From the NCBI GenBank assembly GCA_002633005.1, contig NMRA01000492.1, positions 8,083-72,082 on the forward strand: a stretch of DNA of 64,000 nucleotides, written 5' to 3'. Below are positions 60,736 to 64,000 of the stretch, one piece after another. The position numbers were made by a program, and so were the translations under genes. This DNA comes from Phoronis australis (Eukaryota; Phoronida; Phoronidae). The notes below the pieces were generated by a model that saw only the letters and a program-made list of their open reading frames with translations, was not told the origin of the DNA and searched no databases. Every line of letters begins with the position of its first letter. Position 1 is the first letter of the stretch.

Positions 60736-62820
60736 GGCGTGCGTGTACTAGTGGTGATGGATTAACAGCCTCGATTTCGCGAGCCCTTTAAATACATGGT
60801 GAAATGGCTTGTAGGCGTGCCATCTGAATCTGAGATGGCGTGAAAAGGGTGCTTCTATGAGAGAAAGTAAGCACGACCTTATAGAAAGGTAAGGTTTGTG
60901 ATTATTTTAACGATTATTCCATGTTTATTCTACTGATGCCTGTTAACTGAGATATTCGCCGATGTCGACTTCGCGGCAGTCGCCAGTCGGGTTAATCTTT
61001 GTTTGTTTTGATGCGACTTACGATACTTGACGTAGCACTCGGGATCTTTTCGTACATCAAAGCAGTATTATTGTTTGGAAGGTTTTCTAACAGGTTTATC
61101 AGTGGCAGTTACATCAATGAATGCTGAATGTTTAACTCGATATTGGTTAGTGAGATTACAATCCAAGGCCAATGCCATGACAAAGGGTACGTAAATATCC
61201 ATCAGACTATTTGTTTACTCCCTATCCTATGTCTTCCGGATTATTACACGTTGAAATGAAAATATATCATGTCTGTTTTCACGTGACCTCTGGTTTTTAG
61301 GTTTGAGGGCTTGTACCGTGTAGAGGAGATATGCATCGCTTCTGCATCGTCCCTGAATGGACAAACATTGGTTTTAAGCAGTTGACTGCAGCTAACCAGC
61401 AAGATCTTCCCATCCATTGTAGATCTGTTGTTAAACCTACGACAACGAACAAGCTTTGTAACTCCTTTCTCATCCCACAGCATTTCCACACACCATTAGT
61501 GCTGCATGGCACAATGTACATGTCAGTGGCCCTGGTGAAATGTGAATCGCAGTACGAAGTTACCATAAGACAACGTGTTGTTTGTGTATGAAATGGACCT
61601 ATATCTGATTGCTACACAAGTCAGCCTCGTTGGTGATAATGCCCTTTCATAGGCAATAAGTCATGTGTGGACAATAGCTTATTTCCTTTCCTGGAAGAAA
61701 GATGCTGGATTGAAGCTAAAGAAGACGTAGTGACACTCTGGTCTAGCTCAGGGTCAGATTTTGGGCACAAAACAAGTCAAGGGATATGCTCTTGTGTTTA
61801 CCTTCAAGGATCTAACTGAGGCTGAATGACGTTACCTGGAGGAAAGCCACGTGCCGAAACAGGACCTTTTTTGCAAGCGCTTCTATAGGCTATTGAAACT
61901 AGATCTCTGTGAAATGAAAACCAAAAGCATCTGGTATATACCTATCCTTTCTCTCTGAGTGACATTAACTTTTCCTTTTAGAAGAAAGGCTTTATACTAG
62001 TGGTAAAAACTTTTCAATTTGGTACACATTATGGGGAAATGACATTCAGTGACTGCATCGATTGTCTTATTGTCAGTAGAAAGCCCGTTAATATTACACT
62101 TTGATGATCGAATAAATTTTTCATCAACAGGTAAGTTTGTCACTAATTATTTAAACCACAATATTTTCTCAGTTTTAAAGCCCCATACGGTGAAGTTGTG
62201 CTTATTCTTGATGAAGCTGAAATGATTAGCGAGTACCCTTGCGAATTGTCGTTTCCCTGTTGACCTCTAGAAATGTGCAGCGACCAAAATGAAGTATTGC
62301 CTTTGTTTGCATTTGATTTGTTTGTGTGTGTAATTATTTTTAGAGCTTTCTTAAGAAGGCCTTTGAACAATTTTAAGTTTCATGTTAACATGTCCACAAC
62401 AAAAGTTCCACATGCAAGAAAAGTATATAAAGAAACATTGTTAAAAACAATTGTAATTTTCCCACGCACTTGATTCCATAATCAGGCATATCAAGGGCTG
62501 AATTTCTGAATTAGGTTCAATTCTCTCAGGTTATTGCTGAAGGATTGCTTTTCACTTTGTCCAAAGGTAAAATAGACGGTCGTTTTCTCTCAGCTGTAAC
62601 AGAATAGTCAGAGAAATATTAGCAAATTATAAAAGAAAACACAAGACAAAACTACTTTTGCAAGGCAGAACATACTTGACGTTTCATCTTCATGTTTATA
62701 TGTAGAAACTAATAATCTTTGTACCCAAGTCTTATTTAAGATCTGAATTAAACTATGTGAAACAGGATAACAGTGATTTAATAATGTATATTTCTCACGA
62801 CACCTAGAATGTGCATCTGA
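60736..62820. other. No gene recognised
   Basis: After the LINE 3' end. A plus-strand open frame at 61331-61591 (MHRFCIVPEWTNIGFKQLTA...) is 86 codons with no known domain; it overlaps antisense open frames, so coding status is undecided. Confidence 0.4.
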
Positions 62821-63501
62821 CCCGTAGGCGGATTTAGGGGGGGCAGGGCCCCCCCCTTGGCTGCCACAAAAAATAATGAAAACAGCAAGAGCGTAGGGAA
62901 ATGTTGAGTTTATTAATTAACCCCGGTAATTAAAAGCATACGGATGAAACAAGATTTAAATGTGTGCAGTTTCAGTGTTTGGGGGGGCTGAGATTCAATT
63001 TCAAGTGTTAAATTCGGAACACGGCGCATTCGTAACGGAACTATGGCTAAGTATAGGCTCTCCCGTGATATCCCAGGCGACCGGCAGTGGCGCTGCGCAC
63101 TACGACTCCGTTTCCGTCGTCTGCTCCACTGTGCAATGAAGAAAATTTACTTCATTTTTTAAAGAAAATGGAACCTGATCCACGATGAAAAAACAGAAGC
63201 TGCTGGTAAGATGTGAATTTTAATCGAAGCCTGAGTGAATTACTCAGAAACTCATAATTTTCTCTTTCCCAAACCTTAACTCAAGACGATTTCCAAAGCA
63301 ATCCCGTTATTATTGCCAACACGAAAAAACAGATTTGGTCTTTTGGGCATTTGAAAACTATTTTAAACACAACAAATTTGTTAAGAACCGATTGCACAAA
63401 ATATAAAACGTGTAATAAGCATTACAAAAAGAAGTGGGTTTCGCGCGCAAACGCTGTGGACCATAAACAAGAAGGTGTCTTATCTTGTATCTAGTAGCTA
63501 T

Positions 63502-63573
63502 GTCGTGGCGGTGTAGTGGTAAAGCACGCGCGCTCTAACCGCTAGGTCGTGAGTTCAAGTCTCTGAAAATTGT
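63502..63573 (+). repeat. tRNA-derived SINE head (tRNA-like)
   Basis: An A-box-like ggcggtgtagtggtaaagc is followed 30 bases later by a B-box-like gagttcaagtctc, the layout of a pol III tRNA promoter. The anticodon arm (gcgctctaaccgc) has no clean loop and the acceptor ends do not pair well. It is a SINE or tRNA pseudogene rather than a working tRNA. Confidence 0.5.
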
Positions 63574-63713
63574 AGTGTTTCCTGTTTGACACGTTCTCCG
63601 ATTTTTTGCTTTTTTTTCTTGGATAACAATTCAGGAATTAAGGAAAATGCTTGATTTTTAGAGGAAAAAAACAGAAAATTTTCCTGTGCGGGTGGGGAGC
63701 TCCTCTCCCAACC

Positions 63714-63800
63714 TCCCCCTATTCGGTGCTATGCGCATCTACAATCGTGGTTTGCGCAAATGCTTACAGCCGGACAAAATGTTGGGCCCCCCCTCTTGTG
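63714..63800 (+). repeat. Direct duplication, copy 1
   Basis: The block starting tccccctattcggtgc is repeated at 63914-64000 immediately after the N at 63913, with one C fewer in its terminal C run. Confidence 0.9.
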
Positions 63801-63913
63801 ATATCCTAGATCCGCCACTGTGACTTCAACAAGTAAAATTCATTCTAGGTGTCAATTTTTATTCCAATGCAATTTTATGACGTTTACGGAATACATGTAG
63901 CTTATTCATGTTN

Positions 63914-64000
63914 TCCCCCTATTCGGTGCTATGCGCATCTACAATCGTGGTTTGCGCAAATGCTTACAGCCGGACAAAATGTTGGGCCCCCCTCTTGTGA
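63914..64000 (+). repeat. Direct duplication, copy 2, truncated by window edge
   Basis: Repeats 63714-63800 directly after an N. It is probably a contig-end overlap; the repeat continues past the window. Confidence 0.9.

Larger units (their letters stand above)
62824..63820. mobile_element. Non-autonomous element with ggcggat inverted ends
   Basis: The left end gtaggcggatttaggggg and right end cctagatccgccactg are inverted matches, and the G/C runs just inside them also mirror. The interior (about 1 kb) has no ORF and contains a tRNA-like sequence. A smaller relative lies at 42540-42702. Confidence 0.65.

Noticed and set aside
1-64000. CRISPR arrays, operons, bacterial promoters or ribosome-binding sites
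   Set aside because: None present; intron-exon structure and animal transposons show a eukaryotic nuclear sequence.

Overview
This is animal nuclear DNA. It is AT-rich and intron-dense, with GT/AG introns of 0.3-7 kb and many transposon relics (Penelope, LINE, THAP transposase, foldback elements, tRNA-derived SINE heads). Short tacatgta-type motifs are scattered through it. The gene content and repeats fit a marine invertebrate, for example a cephalochordate, echinoderm or hemichordate. The species cannot be fixed from the sequence alone.

Main content: one large minus-strand gene fills most of the window. I reconstructed 16 exons by hand between 45683 and 8790. They splice together in phase into about 783 codons. 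The product is a fused, multi-repeat, K+-selective cyclic-nucleotide-gated (CNG-family) channel. Repeat A enters at its pore helix and filter (TTTSTG|YGD), then has S6, a C-linker and a complete cyclic-nucleotide-binding domain (CNBD). Without a break the frame runs through a 140-residue linker into repeat B, which has S1, S2, S3, an S4 with basic residues every third position, S5, pore (MSSTGYGD), S6, C-linker and the first half of a second CNBD. Further exons at 3.9, 1.5 and 0.8 kb join each other in phase and look like the link to, and S1-S2 of, a third repeat. This is the architecture of the CNGK / TetraKCNG sperm channel known from sea urchins (four channel repeats in one chain). The S1-S5 exons of repeat A were not found with confidence.

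Layout (plus-strand coordinates; the gene runs right to left): 0.7-3.9 kb, candidate third-repeat exons; 4.6-7.8 kb, LINE relic, hairpin and a palindromic subrepeat array; 8.8-25.0 kb, repeat B and linker exons, with a LINE relic at 12.65-14.46 kb; 25.4-30.2 kb, Penelope relic with inverted arms and a direct duplication; 31.8-38.7 kb, repeat A exons, with a second Penelope relic in one intron; 38.7-45.6 kb, a large intron holding a THAP-transposase relic and a foldback element; 45.6 kb, pore exon; 49.3-49.8 kb, LINE C-terminal relic; 54.3-55.3 kb, a cluster of three foldback elements; 55.7-60.7 kb, a nearly full-length but dead LINE (ORF1, endonuclease, RT, RNase H); 62.8-63.8 kb, an element bounded by ggcggat-type inverted ends that contains a tRNA-like SINE head.

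Three of the four N characters (10019, 29363, 63913) sit exactly at the end of a long direct duplication. These are best read as unmerged contig or haplotype overlaps rather than biology.
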